From Bacterioplanoides sp965219715 (lineage in GTDB: Bacteria > Pseudomonadota > Gammaproteobacteria > Pseudomonadales > Oceanobacteraceae): DNA of 64,000 nucleotides. The stretch is taken from NCBI RefSeq assembly GCF_965219715.1, contig NZ_OZ244785.1, positions 1,488,001-1,552,000 of the forward strand. Direction: 5' to 3'. Under the pieces are notes generated by a model. It was given only the letters and a program-made list of their open reading frames with translations. It made no database searches and was not told where the DNA came from. Positions 52,840-61,927 of the stretch are shown here, piece by piece. The first letter of the stretch is position 1. Each line of letters starts with the position of its first letter. The position numbers were made by a program, and so were the translations under genes.

Positions 52840-54333
52840 ATGAGCAGCAGTGCAGAGATCGAACAAACAACCCAGGCAACGGTCGAGTTAACCGGTAAAG
52901 ACGCCGAAATCGGCAACCGTATCGACCGCGAATACGAAGCGGGTTTTGTCACGGACATCGAGTCCGAGACCATCGCTCCGGGCCTGAATGAAGACGTCGT
53001 ACGCTGGATTTCCGCGAAAAAAGGTGAGCCAGAGTGGCTGACCGAGTGGCGCTTAAAAGCCTTCCGTGCCTGGGAACAGATGGAAGAGCCAGACTGGGCC
53101 CACGTTAATTACGAAAAGCCGGATTTCCAGGCACTGTCGTATTACTCTGCGCCAAAAAGCATGGAAGATAAGCCAAAGTCTCTCGACGAAGTGGATCCTG
53201 AACTGCTGAAAACCTACGAGAAGCTGGGTATTCCACTGCACGAGCAAATGGCACTGGCTGGTGTTGCCGTCGACGCAGTATTCGATTCGGTATCGGTTGC
53301 TACCACCTTCCGCGAAAAACTGGCCGAAGCCGGCGTAATTTTTATGCCGCTGTCTGAAGCGGTTCATGAACATCCGGATCTGATCAAAAAGTATCTGGGT
53401 ACCGTAGTACCTCAGCGTGACAACTTCTACTCGGCGCTGAACTCTGCAGTATTCTCCGACGGTTCCTTTGTCTACATTCCAAAAGGCGTACGTTGCCCGA
53501 TGGAACTGTCGACCTATTTCCGTATTAATGAAGCCAAAACCGGCCAGTTTGAACGTACCTTAATTGTTGCTGATGAAGGTTCTCACGTTTCTTACCTCGA
53601 AGGCTGTACTGCGCCAATGCGTGACGAAAATCAGTTACACGCCGCGGTGGTTGAACTGGTTGCTCTGGACGATGCAGAAATTAAATATTCCACCGTACAA
53701 AACTGGTATCCGGGTGATGCCGAAGGTAAAGGTGGTATCTACAACTTCGTAACCAAGCGTGCGGTCGCTCATACCAACGCCAAGGTTTCCTGGACTCAGG
53801 TAGAAACCGGTTCCGCCGTTACATGGAAATACCCAAGCTGTATTTTAAAAGGCGACAATGCGGTTGGTGAGTTCTACTCAGTTGCGTTAACCAACAACTA
53901 TCAGCAGGCCGACACTGGCACCAAGATGATTCACCTGGGCAAAAACACCAGCTCAACCATCATCTCCAAAGGTATTTCTGCAGGTAAGAGCCAGAACGCT
54001 TATCGTGGCCTGGTACGCATGGGCCCGAATGCCGATGGCGCACGTAACTTCACCCAGTGTGACTCTTTGTTAATTGGTGATAAGTGTGGCGCTCACACCT
54101 TCCCATATATCGAAAGCAAACACCCGTCTGCGGTAGTTGAGCACGAAGCGACGACCTCAACCGTAAGTGATGACCAGTTATTCCTGTGTCAGCAGCGTGG
54201 TATTGATACCGAAAAAGCCGTTTCCATGATTGTGAACGGTTTCTGTAAAGAGGTATTTAAAGAGCTGCCGATGGAATTTGCGGTTGAAGCCGGCAAGTTA
54301 CTGGAAGTGTCACTGGAAGGCTCGGTGGGCTAA
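52840..54333 (+). CDS. sufB: Fe-S cluster scaffold protein SufB
   Basis: 497 residues from the ATG at 52840. It carries the SufB core: VSYLEGCTAPMRDENQLHAA, KYSTVQNWYPGD, SCILKGDNAVGEFYS, KGISAGKSQNAYRGLV and FTQCDSLLIGDKCGAHTFPY, with the Cys that takes sulfur from the desulfurase (in GDKCGAHTFPY). SufB is the cluster-building subunit of the SufBC2D complex. This is the first gene of a sufB-C-D-S-A operon. No SufR or IscR-type regulator gene leads it, unlike many SUF operons. Confidence 0.95.
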   Translation: MSSSAEIEQTTQATVELTGKDAEIGNRIDREYEAGFVTDIESETIAPGLNEDVVRWISAKKGEPEWLTEWRLKAFRAWEQMEEPDWAHVNYEKPDFQALSYYSAPKSMEDKPKSLDEVDPELLKTYEKLGIPLHEQMALAGVAVDAVFDSVSVATTFREKLAEAGVIFMPLSEAVHEHPDLIKKYLGTVVPQRDNFYSALNSAVFSDGSFVYIPKGVRCPMELSTYFRINEAKTGQFERTLIVADEGSHVSYLEGCTAPMRDENQLHAAVVELVALDDAEIKYSTVQNWYPGDAEGKGGIYNFVTKRAVAHTNAKVSWTQVETGSAVTWKYPSCILKGDNAVGEFYSVALTNNYQQADTGTKMIHLGKNTSSTIISKGISAGKSQNAYRGLVRMGPNADGARNFTQCDSLLIGDKCGAHTFPYIESKHPSAVVEHEATTSTVSDDQLFLCQQRGIDTEKAVSMIVNGFCKEVFKELPMEFAVEAGKLLEVSLEGSVG

Positions 54334-54381
54334 CCCCACCCTGCTGAATTTTTAACGTTACAACGTTAATCGAGAATTAAA

Positions 54382-54487
54382 GGAATCTGCTGATTTAAAT
54401 TGAACGGCCTCCGGCAGCATGGATGCTGGCGAAGAGCGTACAGGGACGTATTCACAGCGTGCCGGGCAAGTTAAATGAGCAGGTTCC
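54382..54487. repeat. ~106-nt hairpin element, copy 2 (between sufB and sufC)
   Basis: 27-nt arms (54382-54408 and 54461-54487) are complementary at 22 of 27 positions. The core has CAGCAT/ATGCTG and TACAGGGACGTA, the same TACAGGGAyGTA loop as the copy at 48261, while the arms differ from that copy. It looks like a MITE-like insertion in the operon; it is not coding. Confidence 0.7.
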
Positions 54488-54558
54488 AAAACCGGATTAA
54501 GCAATCATTAATGCAATCGAAGTTCCGGTAAAAGAAATTAAAAATTTTGGAAAACGCC

Positions 54559-55308
54559 ATGATTAGCATCAAAAACCTGCAAGCCAAAGTTGAAGAAAAA
54601 GACATCCTCAAAGGCCTGAACCTGGAGATTAAACCGGGTGAAGTTCACGCCATCATGGGCCCGAACGGTGCCGGTAAAAGTACCCTGGGTAATGTGTTAG
54701 CAGGTCGCGAAGGTTATGAAGTAACCGGCGGCAGCGCCGAATTAAACGGCACCGACATTCTCGATATGGATCCGGAAGAACGTGCGCGCGAAGGTTTATT
54801 CCTGGCGTTCCAGTATCCGGTTGAAATCCCGGGCGTATCCAACCTGGAATTTTTAAAAGCCTCGGTTGATGCCGTACGCGAACACCAGGGCAAAGAAGCA
54901 TTAGACAGCGTGCAGTTTTTAAAACTGGCACGTGAAAAGTGCAAAGCCGTTAATCTGGATCAAAGCTTCCTCAAGCGTGGCGTAAGCGAAGGCTTCTCCG
55001 GTGGTGAGAAAAAGCGTAACGAATTAATGCAGATGATGCTGTTAGAGCCACAATTGTGCATCCTCGATGAAACCGACTCCGGTCTGGATATCGATGCGCT
55101 ACAAGTGGTTGCTGAAGGCGTTAATTCCATGCGTGACGAAAACCGCAGCTTTATTGTTGTGACTCACTACCAGCGTCTGCTGGACTACATCGTACCTGAC
55201 TATGTTCACGTTCTGGCCGACGGCAAAATCGTTAAATCCGGTGGTAAAGAGTTAGCGCTGGAGCTGGAAGAAAAAGGTTACGGCTGGTTAGAACAAGCTG
55301 GCCAATAA
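54559..55308 (+). CDS. sufC: SUF ABC-type ATPase SufC
   Basis: 249 residues from the ATG at 54559 (GGAA upstream; a TTG four codons earlier is possible). ABC ATPase motifs: Walker A GPNGAGKSTLGN, signature FSGGEKKRNE, Walker B CILDETDSGLD and the H-loop VVTHYQRLL. SufC powers the SufBCD scaffold from the cytoplasm. It follows the inserted hairpin element and is 10 bp before sufD. Confidence 0.95.
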   Translation: MISIKNLQAKVEEKDILKGLNLEIKPGEVHAIMGPNGAGKSTLGNVLAGREGYEVTGGSAELNGTDILDMDPEERAREGLFLAFQYPVEIPGVSNLEFLKASVDAVREHQGKEALDSVQFLKLAREKCKAVNLDQSFLKRGVSEGFSGGEKKRNELMQMMLLEPQLCILDETDSGLDIDALQVVAEGVNSMRDENRSFIVVTHYQRLLDYIVPDYVHVLADGKIVKSGGKELALELEEKGYGWLEQAGQ

Positions 55309-55318
55309 GGAGCTGAGA

Positions 55319-56626
55319 ATGTCTGAACAATTTCAAGCTCAACAGCTGGCTTTAGCCAATCAGGTTAACAGCTCTTTTGCTGACTTAAATACAGCCGGTC
55401 GCGCTGCGTTTGAACAAGCGGTGATTCCTAACCGTAAACACGAAGCGTGGAAATATACTTCCCTGCGCCATTTAACCGAAGGTGTTTATGGCAATGTGGC
55501 CAGCAGCCACAGCGCAGCAGGCTTAGACGGTGTCGCAACTATTCCAGCACTGGGTAGCCAGCGCCTGGTATTTGTTAACGGTGTTTTATCGGAAGAATTA
55601 TCCAGCAACGAAGCGCTGGAAAACCTGACGTTATTCAGTCAGGCCAACGACGAACAAAAAGCGTTAATTGCCGATAAGCTCGATACCATTGTTGCCGGTC
55701 AGAATCGTCATTTATTTAACGAACTCAATAACGCGCAATTAATCGACGGTGTGTTACTGCACATTGGTAAAAATGTTCAGCAGGAACAAGCGATTCAGGT
55801 TAGCTGGTTAACCACCAAGCAAGACGATAACTTCAGCGTTAATGCGCGCTTATTGGTTGTGGTTGAACAAGGTGCCAATGCCACTCTGGTTGAGCATTAT
55901 GCATCTGCTGACGCCGAACAAAACAGCTTCACCAATGCCGTGACTGAAATTGCCATTGGCGCCAACGCCAAGCTGCAGCACTACCGCCTGAATATGTCTC
56001 AGGAAGATGCGTTGCATATTGGTGCGACTCATGTCGATCTGGAGCGTGATGCACAATATCACTCGTTCCATTTAGGCCTGGGCAGCAAGCTGACCCGTAA
56101 CGATATTGTGGTTAACCACAACGGTGGCGGCTCTCATGTGGAAATGAGCGGTGTGTATGTTCCACAGAACAAACAACTGGTGGATTTCCACACCTGCATC
56201 GAACACAAGGTGCCACGTTGCACTACGAACGAAGTGTTCCGCGGCATTATGAACGACAGCGCGAAAGCGGTATTTAATGGTCGTATCCATATCCATCCGG
56301 ATGCCCAGAAAACCCTGGCGGAAATGAGCAACAAAAACCTGCTGCTCACCAACGAAGCGGAAATTAATACCAAGCCTGAGCTGGAAATTTACGCCGACGA
56401 CGTACAGTGTGCTCACGGTGCTACCGTTGCGCAGCTGGAAGAAAAAGCGCTGTTTTACATGCAAAGCCGTGGTATTTCCAAGCGCGAAGCAGAAGTCATG
56501 CTGAGCTTTGGTTTTATTAACGAATTATTAGAAGCATTACCGGACGAAGCCATCGGCAATTATTTACGTCCGATTCTGGCGCACCGTTTTGGTCGTGAGC
56601 AATCACTGACCCGCCATATTGCTTAA
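55319..56626 (+). CDS. sufD: Fe-S assembly protein SufD
   Basis: 435 residues. A weakly conserved N-terminal helical region (PNRKHEAWKYTSLRHL) leads into the SufB/D beta-helix core: HYRLNMSQEDALHIGATH, VVNHNGGGSHVEMSGVYVP, FRGIMNDSAKAVFNGRIHI and the strongly conserved CAHGATVAQLEEKALFY-MQSRG, here EIYADDVQCAHGATVAQL. It pairs with SufB and SufC2. GGAG is seven bases from the ATG, and the gene is tightly coupled to sufC. Confidence 0.95.
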   Translation: MSEQFQAQQLALANQVNSSFADLNTAGRAAFEQAVIPNRKHEAWKYTSLRHLTEGVYGNVASSHSAAGLDGVATIPALGSQRLVFVNGVLSEELSSNEALENLTLFSQANDEQKALIADKLDTIVAGQNRHLFNELNNAQLIDGVLLHIGKNVQQEQAIQVSWLTTKQDDNFSVNARLLVVVEQGANATLVEHYASADAEQNSFTNAVTEIAIGANAKLQHYRLNMSQEDALHIGATHVDLERDAQYHSFHLGLGSKLTRNDIVVNHNGGGSHVEMSGVYVPQNKQLVDFHTCIEHKVPRCTTNEVFRGIMNDSAKAVFNGRIHIHPDAQKTLAEMSNKNLLLTNEAEINTKPELEIYADDVQCAHGATVAQLEEKALFYMQSRGISKREAEVMLSFGFINELLEALPDEAIGNYLRPILAHRFGREQSLTRHIA

Positions 56627-56684
56627 TGCGCTCGTTTGACGCGCTCACCCAATAGAGAAACAGCCGAGAGAACAGGTAAACAGA

Positions 56685-57905
56685 ATGACCGACCTGATTA
56701 ACCAGATTCGCAACGACTTTCCGGCACTTCATCAGGAAGTAAACGGCAAGCCGCTGGTGTATCTCGACAATGGCGCCACCACGCATAAACCCAATGCCGT
56801 GATTGACGCCATCAGCGATTATTACCGCACCGATAACTCCAACGTTCACCGTGGTGCACACACCTTAAGTGACCGTGCGACCCAACGTTTTGAAGATGCG
56901 CGTAAAACCGTACAGGCATTTTTAAATGCCGCCAAAGCGGAAGAAATTGTCTGGACCCGTGGCACCACAGAGTCCATCAATATCGTTGCCAATACCTGGG
57001 CGCGTCAGAACGTCAAAGCCGGTGATCAGATTCTGGTAACCGCGATGGAGCACCACTCTAATATCGTGCCGTGGCAGATGTTATGCGAACAAACCGGTGC
57101 TGAGCTGATTCCGATTCCGGTCTCTGCGGCGGGTGAGCTGGATATGGCCGCGTTTGCAGAGCTGCTGAACGAACGGGTAAAACTGGTGTCTGTTGTTCAT
57201 GTCTCTAACGCCTTGGGTACCATTAACCCGGTGGCTGAGATTATTGAAAAGGCCCATGCGGTTGGCGCCAAAGTCTTGTTGGACGGCGCTCAGGCAGTGG
57301 CTCACTGGGATATCGACGTTCAGGCGCTCGACGCTGACTTTTACGCCTTCTCCGGTCATAAGCTGTTTGGCCCAACCGGAATTGGTGTGTTGTACGGCAA
57401 AGAAGCACTGTTAAATGCGATGCCGCCGTACCAAGGCGGTGGTGAAATGATCGAACACGTCAGTTTCAGCAAAACCACATACAACAGCCTGCCGTACAAG
57501 TTTGAAGCCGGTACCCCAAATATAGCCGGGGCCATCGGTCTGGCGGCTGCAATTGAATACCTTAATGGTCTGGATCGCGTGGCGCTGGCGGCCCATGAAG
57601 ATGCATTGTTAGCCCGTTCGGTGGAACTGGCCGAACAGCTGGGTGGCATTCAGCCAATTGGTACCGCTGCCAATAAGGCCAGCGTGTTTAGCTTCCTGCT
57701 GGAAGGTGCACACCCGGGTGATGTTGGTACCCTGCTCGATCAGCAAGGTATCGCGGTACGTACGGGTCACCACTGCGCCATGCCAATTATGGATCAGTTC
57801 TGTATTCCCGGTACCGTACGTGCGTCTTACACCTTCTACAACACACTGGAAGATGTAGAAACACTGTTCCGTGGCTTGGAAAAAGCCAAGATGTTTTTGC
57901 TGTAG
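56685..57905 (+). CDS. sufS: Cysteine desulfurase SufS
   Basis: 406 residues, PLP-dependent class V aminotransferase fold. YLDNGATTHKP opens the N-terminus, FYAFSGHKLFGPTGIGVLYG holds the PLP-binding Lys and RTGHHCAMPIMDQF holds the catalytic Cys (group II desulfurase with the HHC pattern). It supplies sulfur from cysteine as a persulfide, normally passed to SufE. No sufE or sufU lies in the operon, so the acceptor is encoded elsewhere or is SufA/SufB directly. Confidence 0.95.
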   Translation: MTDLINQIRNDFPALHQEVNGKPLVYLDNGATTHKPNAVIDAISDYYRTDNSNVHRGAHTLSDRATQRFEDARKTVQAFLNAAKAEEIVWTRGTTESINIVANTWARQNVKAGDQILVTAMEHHSNIVPWQMLCEQTGAELIPIPVSAAGELDMAAFAELLNERVKLVSVVHVSNALGTINPVAEIIEKAHAVGAKVLLDGAQAVAHWDIDVQALDADFYAFSGHKLFGPTGIGVLYGKEALLNAMPPYQGGGEMIEHVSFSKTTYNSLPYKFEAGTPNIAGAIGLAAAIEYLNGLDRVALAAHEDALLARSVELAEQLGGIQPIGTAANKASVFSFLLEGAHPGDVGTLLDQQGIAVRTGHHCAMPIMDQFCIPGTVRASYTFYNTLEDVETLFRGLEKAKMFLL

Positions 57906-57930
57906 GCTATACAGGTAGAGAGGTAACTTT

Positions 57931-58296
57931 ATGACGATTGAAACCTTCGATCCTAATGCACCAGCCAACCCTGAAGTCAGCATGACAGCAGCGGCGCTGA
58001 AGCATGTGCGCAAACAACTAGAAAAAAATCTGGATATGGCGGGTGTTCGCCTGGCGGTGAAAAAAAGCGGCTGTTCCGGTTTTAAATACGATATTGAGTT
58101 TGTCGAAGCCGCTCAGGATGGCGATATTGCGATTCAGGCAGCCGACGATGTAACCCTGTTTATCTCAGCCGAAGCCGCACCTATGGTGAAAGGTACCGAG
58201 ATCGACTTCAGCCGTGAAGGCCTGAACTCCACCATTAAGTTCAATAATCCTAATGCCAAGGATTTATGCGGTTGTGGCGAATCGTTTTCGGTGTAG
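57931..58296 (+). CDS. sufA: A-type Fe-S carrier SufA (HesB/IscA family)
   Basis: 121 residues. The three A-type cysteines are in place: one in KKSGCSGFKY and two in DLCGCGESFSV at the C-terminus. The first ~15 residues are an acidic extension before the HesB fold. It takes clusters from SufBCD and hands them to target proteins. It ends the operon 25 bp after sufS and is followed by a strong bidirectional terminator. Confidence 0.92.
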   Translation: MTIETFDPNAPANPEVSMTAAALKHVRKQLEKNLDMAGVRLAVKKSGCSGFKYDIEFVEAAQDGDIAIQAADDVTLFISAEAAPMVKGTEIDFSREGLNSTIKFNNPNAKDLCGCGESFSV

Positions 58297-58336
58297 CTTC
58301 TCGGCTTAATCTTGCAAGAGCTCAATGCGAAAAACT

Positions 58337-58373
58337 AAAAAGGCCGTTATTCCTGCGAATAACGGCCTTTTTT
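58337..58373. terminator. Bidirectional Rho-independent terminator
   Basis: A-run, GGCCGTTATTC / GAATAACGGCC stem with a CTGC loop, T-run. It serves sufA on the plus strand and the DUF3570 gene on the minus strand. Confidence 0.9.
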
Positions 58374-58429
58374 ATGGTTTATTCCAGATCACCTTAAACA
58401 AGGTTGTCAAAAGCATCTGGCTACAGACA

Positions 58430-59719
58430 TTATTTATGCTTATAGCTCACACCTAACATCAGCCAGTTAGCGCTGAAGTCGCTGTTCTGTTTTTCACTAT
58501 TTTGCTGAAAATAATGCGCCACACTGAAATCCAGGGTAAGGCTTTTAATCACCGGATATTGTGCTCCCAGTTCAAAACGATGGGCGACAAATTCACTTAA
58601 ACGCTCATCAGAACTGGCAGGACCACTTTCGCCGAACAATGCCTGTTGATTACTGGCATAAGGGTTCTTGTAAAAGAATGCCTGACTCTGGCTGTAGTAG
58701 CGGTAAGCCGGTAACAAGCTCCATTGAGCGGATCTGCCTTTTGGCTTATTTAAACCAAAGAAGCCATAAAACGGAACATCCAGATTCACCGCCATCGTGT
58801 GGCTGGTAATCCCCCAGTCATCATCGAAGAAACGATATCCCAGCTGACTGGTGATCCAGCTGTCCCACTGTTTAATCCAGGAAGCATTAACACCTTTGCC
58901 CACACGTTTTTCCGGACGCAGTTCACCGGCCAAGAAAACTTCGTTAAAACGATCAATCACCCCGTCTCGGTTAACATCAATAGCACGCAAAATCGTCTGG
59001 TAATGATTACTCAGATAGCCACTGTCGTGACTCGCAAACAAAGAAACCGTCGCCGTCGATGAAGCCGATAAGGTTTGATTAATACCGGCTTCAATATCGA
59101 ATGCATGGTTTTTGTCGATAATTTGATCGGCATAACTGCCGTTAAATACATAACTTTCGTTATAGATATATGAGCCGCCCAGAGTATAAGAACGGTTTTT
59201 ACGCCGGTCTGCCCACCACAACTTCGATGCACTGATACTGGAGCTGGAATAATCACTCTCTTTTGAATATCCCGCCGTCACCGTGGTTTCATTACGGAGT
59301 TCATCACGACTGGTCAGCGAGAGGTTAATCGAACGACGAATATCGGTCAGATCAACCTTCTCAACCTGATATTCACCATTCGGATCGTATCCAAGTATTA
59401 GCTTATTGCTGACCTTACGGGCGGCATCCAGTTTGGCTATCCGGTTTCTGCTATCATCAGCACTAACCGTTGGTGTTTTAGAGCGCAGAGTTGGGGAAGC
59501 GCCGGAAATTGCATCGTAGCCAAGATCGATCGAATAATCATAATCGACACCTTTTTTGCCTTTAATGCTCACCGCATGATCCGTTACCTTTACCCGGTCG
59601 TCACCTTCAACATAACGCAACACGTGATAACCCACGGTGGTTTCTGCAATGACTGCCGCAGAAAATACCAGCAATAAAACAGCAGCAATACTTCTCTGCA
59701 GTTTCTTAGTTACAACCAC
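58430..59719 (-). CDS. DUF3570 protein (probable outer-membrane beta-barrel)
   Basis: About 429 residues from a GTG near 59719; GTG 59725 is also possible. The Gly codons (GGGGG) at the end of the upstream gene act as the ribosome site, so the genes overlap by 14 bases and are coupled. A signal peptide (KLQRSIAAVLLLVFSAAVIA) is followed by DUF3570: VGYHVLRYVEGDDRVKV, DAISGASPT, then alternating strands rich in Tyr/Ser/Asn and a C-terminus ending ANWLMLGVSYKHK, typical of barrels. Function unknown; the family travels with DUF4266 and TlpA-like genes. Confidence 0.8.
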   Translation of the reverse strand: MVVTKKLQRSIAAVLLLVFSAAVIAETTVGYHVLRYVEGDDRVKVTDHAVSIKGKKGVDYDYSIDLGYDAISGASPTLRSKTPTVSADDSRNRIAKLDAARKVSNKLILGYDPNGEYQVEKVDLTDIRRSINLSLTSRDELRNETTVTAGYSKESDYSSSSISASKLWWADRRKNRSYTLGGSYIYNESYVFNGSYADQIIDKNHAFDIEAGINQTLSASSTATVSLFASHDSGYLSNHYQTILRAIDVNRDGVIDRFNEVFLAGELRPEKRVGKGVNASWIKQWDSWITSQLGYRFFDDDWGITSHTMAVNLDVPFYGFFGLNKPKGRSAQWSLLPAYRYYSQSQAFFYKNPYASNQQALFGESGPASSDERLSEFVAHRFELGAQYPVIKSLTLDFSVAHYFQQNSEKQNSDFSANWLMLGVSYKHK

Positions 59720-60083
59720 AACCACCCCCGCCAATGCCGGTACCGCCTCGGGTATTTTCTTTTGATGCAAACACTTTGGTTGCAAACTTATTCATGGTTG
59801 GCATACGCCCACCTGGCTTCATTTCGTCTTTCGCCAGTGTTCCCTTGTGCCACGGCTTAACGTCCTCAATTCCTAACACCGGTTCGATAAAATTCAGCGC
59901 GGAATGTTTTGGCAGCTTAGCTTTAGGTTTCTTAACCTTATTTTTCTTAACACCATTCCCGGGTGCATCAGCCTCCGATGATGACGTCTGTTGTTGCATT
60001 TTTGGTGCAACATAAATGGTTTTTACTTCAGCCGAAACACTGGCTGAGAACAGCAGAGCGGCAGTCAATAATAAACGCATCAT
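59706..60083 (-). CDS. DUF4266-type protein with Gly-rich CGCN tail
   Basis: 125 residues. A signal peptide (LLLTAALLFSASVSA) leads to a Lys-rich linker and the DUF4266 motif VKPWHKGTLAKDEM. The C-terminus is RGGTGIGGGGCGCN: a Gly-rich stretch with two Cys, the hallmark of the family. Typical DUF4266 proteins are ~70 residues; this one has an additional ~50-residue linker (SSSEADAPGNG, KKNKVKKPKAKLPKHS). It sits between tlpA and DUF3570, with its last codons forming the next gene's ribosome site. Function unknown. Confidence 0.8.
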   Translation of the reverse strand: MMRLLLTAALLFSASVSAEVKTIYVAPKMQQQTSSSEADAPGNGVKKNKVKKPKAKLPKHSALNFIEPVLGIEDVKPWHKGTLAKDEMKPGGRMPTMNKFATKVFASKENTRGGTGIGGGGCGCN

Positions 60084-60123
60084 AACTCTCCCCGAAAATA
60101 CGAGATCTCAAGTCGTTTTAACA

Positions 60124-60603
60124 TCAAAGCTCTACACCCAGACCAGCCAGGTCTGCTTCGATCACTTCGTCAATATAATCAATAGCACCCAGATGCTGAC
60201 CCAGAATGACACCGTCACGAATGTAGTACAGAGCTGGCATGCCCAGTGGTTCAAAGATTTCGATCAGTTCACTCTCGGTATCGTTAATCACGCGGAATTC
60301 AATACCCAGCTGTTTCTGAAACGCTTTAGCCACGGCTTCGTCTTCGTCCACATCAACACCAACAACAGCTACTTTATCGGAGCCTTTGTAGCTGTTGTGA
60401 AATTTGTTAACCAGTGGCAGTTCAATACGACAAGACACACACCATTGAGCAAAAAAGTCGATGACATACACTTTACCCGGCTCAGGAGCGACCTGTGCAC
60501 GAATAGATTCTGGCAGACTGTCACCAATTTCCAGCGCGGAGACAGGCAGACTCAGCATGGTTAATGCCGCCAGTGTTGCTACTAAATGTTTGATTTTTTT
60601 CAT
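60124..60603 (-). CDS. TlpA/ResA-like periplasmic thioredoxin
   Basis: 159 residues with a signal peptide (LVATLAALTMLSLPVSA). The thioredoxin fold shows the redox pair WCVSC in FFAQWCVSCRIELP, the cis-Pro region MPALYYIRDG, and GVDVDEDE. TlpA-like proteins reduce disulfides in the periplasm, for cytochrome or copper-site maturation. Its place ahead of the DUF4266 and DUF3570 genes suggests it acts on their cysteines. The 72-bp gap before tadG leaves room for its own promoter. Confidence 0.85.
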   Translation of the reverse strand: MKKIKHLVATLAALTMLSLPVSALEIGDSLPESIRAQVAPEPGKVYVIDFFAQWCVSCRIELPLVNKFHNSYKGSDKVAVVGVDVDEDEAVAKAFQKQLGIEFRVINDTESELIEIFEPLGMPALYYIRDGVILGQHLGAIDYIDEVIEADLAGLGVEL

Positions 60604-60675
60604 ATTGAGTACCTATTTATTTCTAAGACCGTTCGTTTCCGAGTGGTTTATTTATTGTTTAAAGTGATTGAATGT

Positions 60676-61926
60676 TTAAGCTTCTTCATCAACTAACCGC
60701 AATTTTGCTTTTGCACTGCTGGCAATGATTTTTTTTATAGCCGCGTCTAATTCGGAGGCGTTATCTGCGGCTAAAAGCTGGTCGCCATAACAATTTCTCA
60801 ATTGATTACTGGGTCCTGAGCCGAACAAGCCGCCCACCTCAAAACCGATAAACCAAAGATCGATACCCTGCTCTCTGACCCGATCACACATACCGGCTGC
60901 GACCAGATCGCGCATAGCAAAAGCACTGCTACCGCTATCAGCGCCATCCGACAGAACAACCATGATCTTATCGGACTTATTATTGGCTCGTGGTAAATCT
61001 TCCAGGTTCCAACGTCCGCCCCAGCTCTCGAGTAAGGTTCTTACTCCCCAGATAAACCCCTGCAGACTGGCGGTAGAGCTGCCGTTAGCATCAGGCATCT
61101 GGCGGATTTGTTGCTGCAGATAAATGTGGTCTGTGGTGAGTGGTATCACTTTTTGTGAAGGGCAATTTTCGGCAAGAAAATCGCCACCGCGCTGAGGTTC
61201 CGTCACTACCTGAATATTATCCGGGGCATTAAATAACTGCGCCAGAACCTGATCAGTATTGTTACCACCACGACCATCGACACACAAAGGCTGAGAGTAA
61301 GATTCCGGCAGCCAAAGAGCACCGTTAATATTTACCCCACCCATTTCATGAAACGGCACCATTGCCAACGCAGCGGAATCCGGTAAATCATCAATTAAAT
61401 CCAGCAGAGTCTGCTGCAGACGTGCGAACTTGGTACCGCTATTTCCCGACGCCAGCGATGACCCCATCGAACTGGATACATCCACAACAAAGGTTAAATC
61501 CAGCGCACCGGGTTCATAGGCATAATCTGCGCGAGCCTGATAACGAACTTCCACAGTTCGGAACGACTCAATAAAAGCCCCAAGGAACATACTGTCGACA
61601 TCACGCAGGGCAGATATAACAACTTGCTGCTCAGGATTGGTCGGGACTACTGTTGTTTTATTATCACCAAAGTAGGCCAGTGATAATTCACTGGCTATTT
61701 CATTCGCTTCGGCAATTAATTGTGCGTTATTTTTTTCTTTGCTTAAGGCAATTCGCCCGGCAACATTCATCGCAGCAACCCGGGAAAACTCAGTTAGCTT
61801 CTGACGCTGCAATAACCATTGTCCGGCATCAACCGCCCCCAGTGTTAATGTGGCCAACATGGGTAATACCAGTACAGTAATAATACTGGCCTGACCCGTT
61901 TGTCGGTAAATTGAAGAAAACCACAT
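60676..61926 (-). CDS. tadG: TadG-like pilus-assembly protein with von Willebrand A domain
   Basis: 416 residues from the ATG at 61926 (GGATGG upstream; a TTG/ATG start a few codons earlier is possible). An N-terminal hydrophobic pilin-like helix (GQASIITVLVLPMLATLTLGAVDAG) is followed by a vWA domain with the MIDAS motif DVSSSMGSS and a second metal residue in LSDGADSGSSAF. TadG belongs to the Tad/Flp pilus export machinery and helps anchor or localise the pilus. It starts one base after the tadF stop; last gene of the locus. Confidence 0.8.
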   Translation of the reverse strand: MWFSSIYRQTGQASIITVLVLPMLATLTLGAVDAGQWLLQRQKLTEFSRVAAMNVAGRIALSKEKNNAQLIAEANEIASELSLAYFGDNKTTVVPTNPEQQVVISALRDVDSMFLGAFIESFRTVEVRYQARADYAYEPGALDLTFVVDVSSSMGSSLASGNSGTKFARLQQTLLDLIDDLPDSAALAMVPFHEMGGVNINGALWLPESYSQPLCVDGRGGNNTDQVLAQLFNAPDNIQVVTEPQRGGDFLAENCPSQKVIPLTTDHIYLQQQIRQMPDANGSSTASLQGFIWGVRTLLESWGGRWNLEDLPRANNKSDKIMVVLSDGADSGSSAFAMRDLVAAGMCDRVREQGIDLWFIGFEVGGLFGSGPSNQLRNCYGDQLLAADNASELDAAIKKIIASSAKAKLRLVDEEA

Positions 61927-61927
61927 A

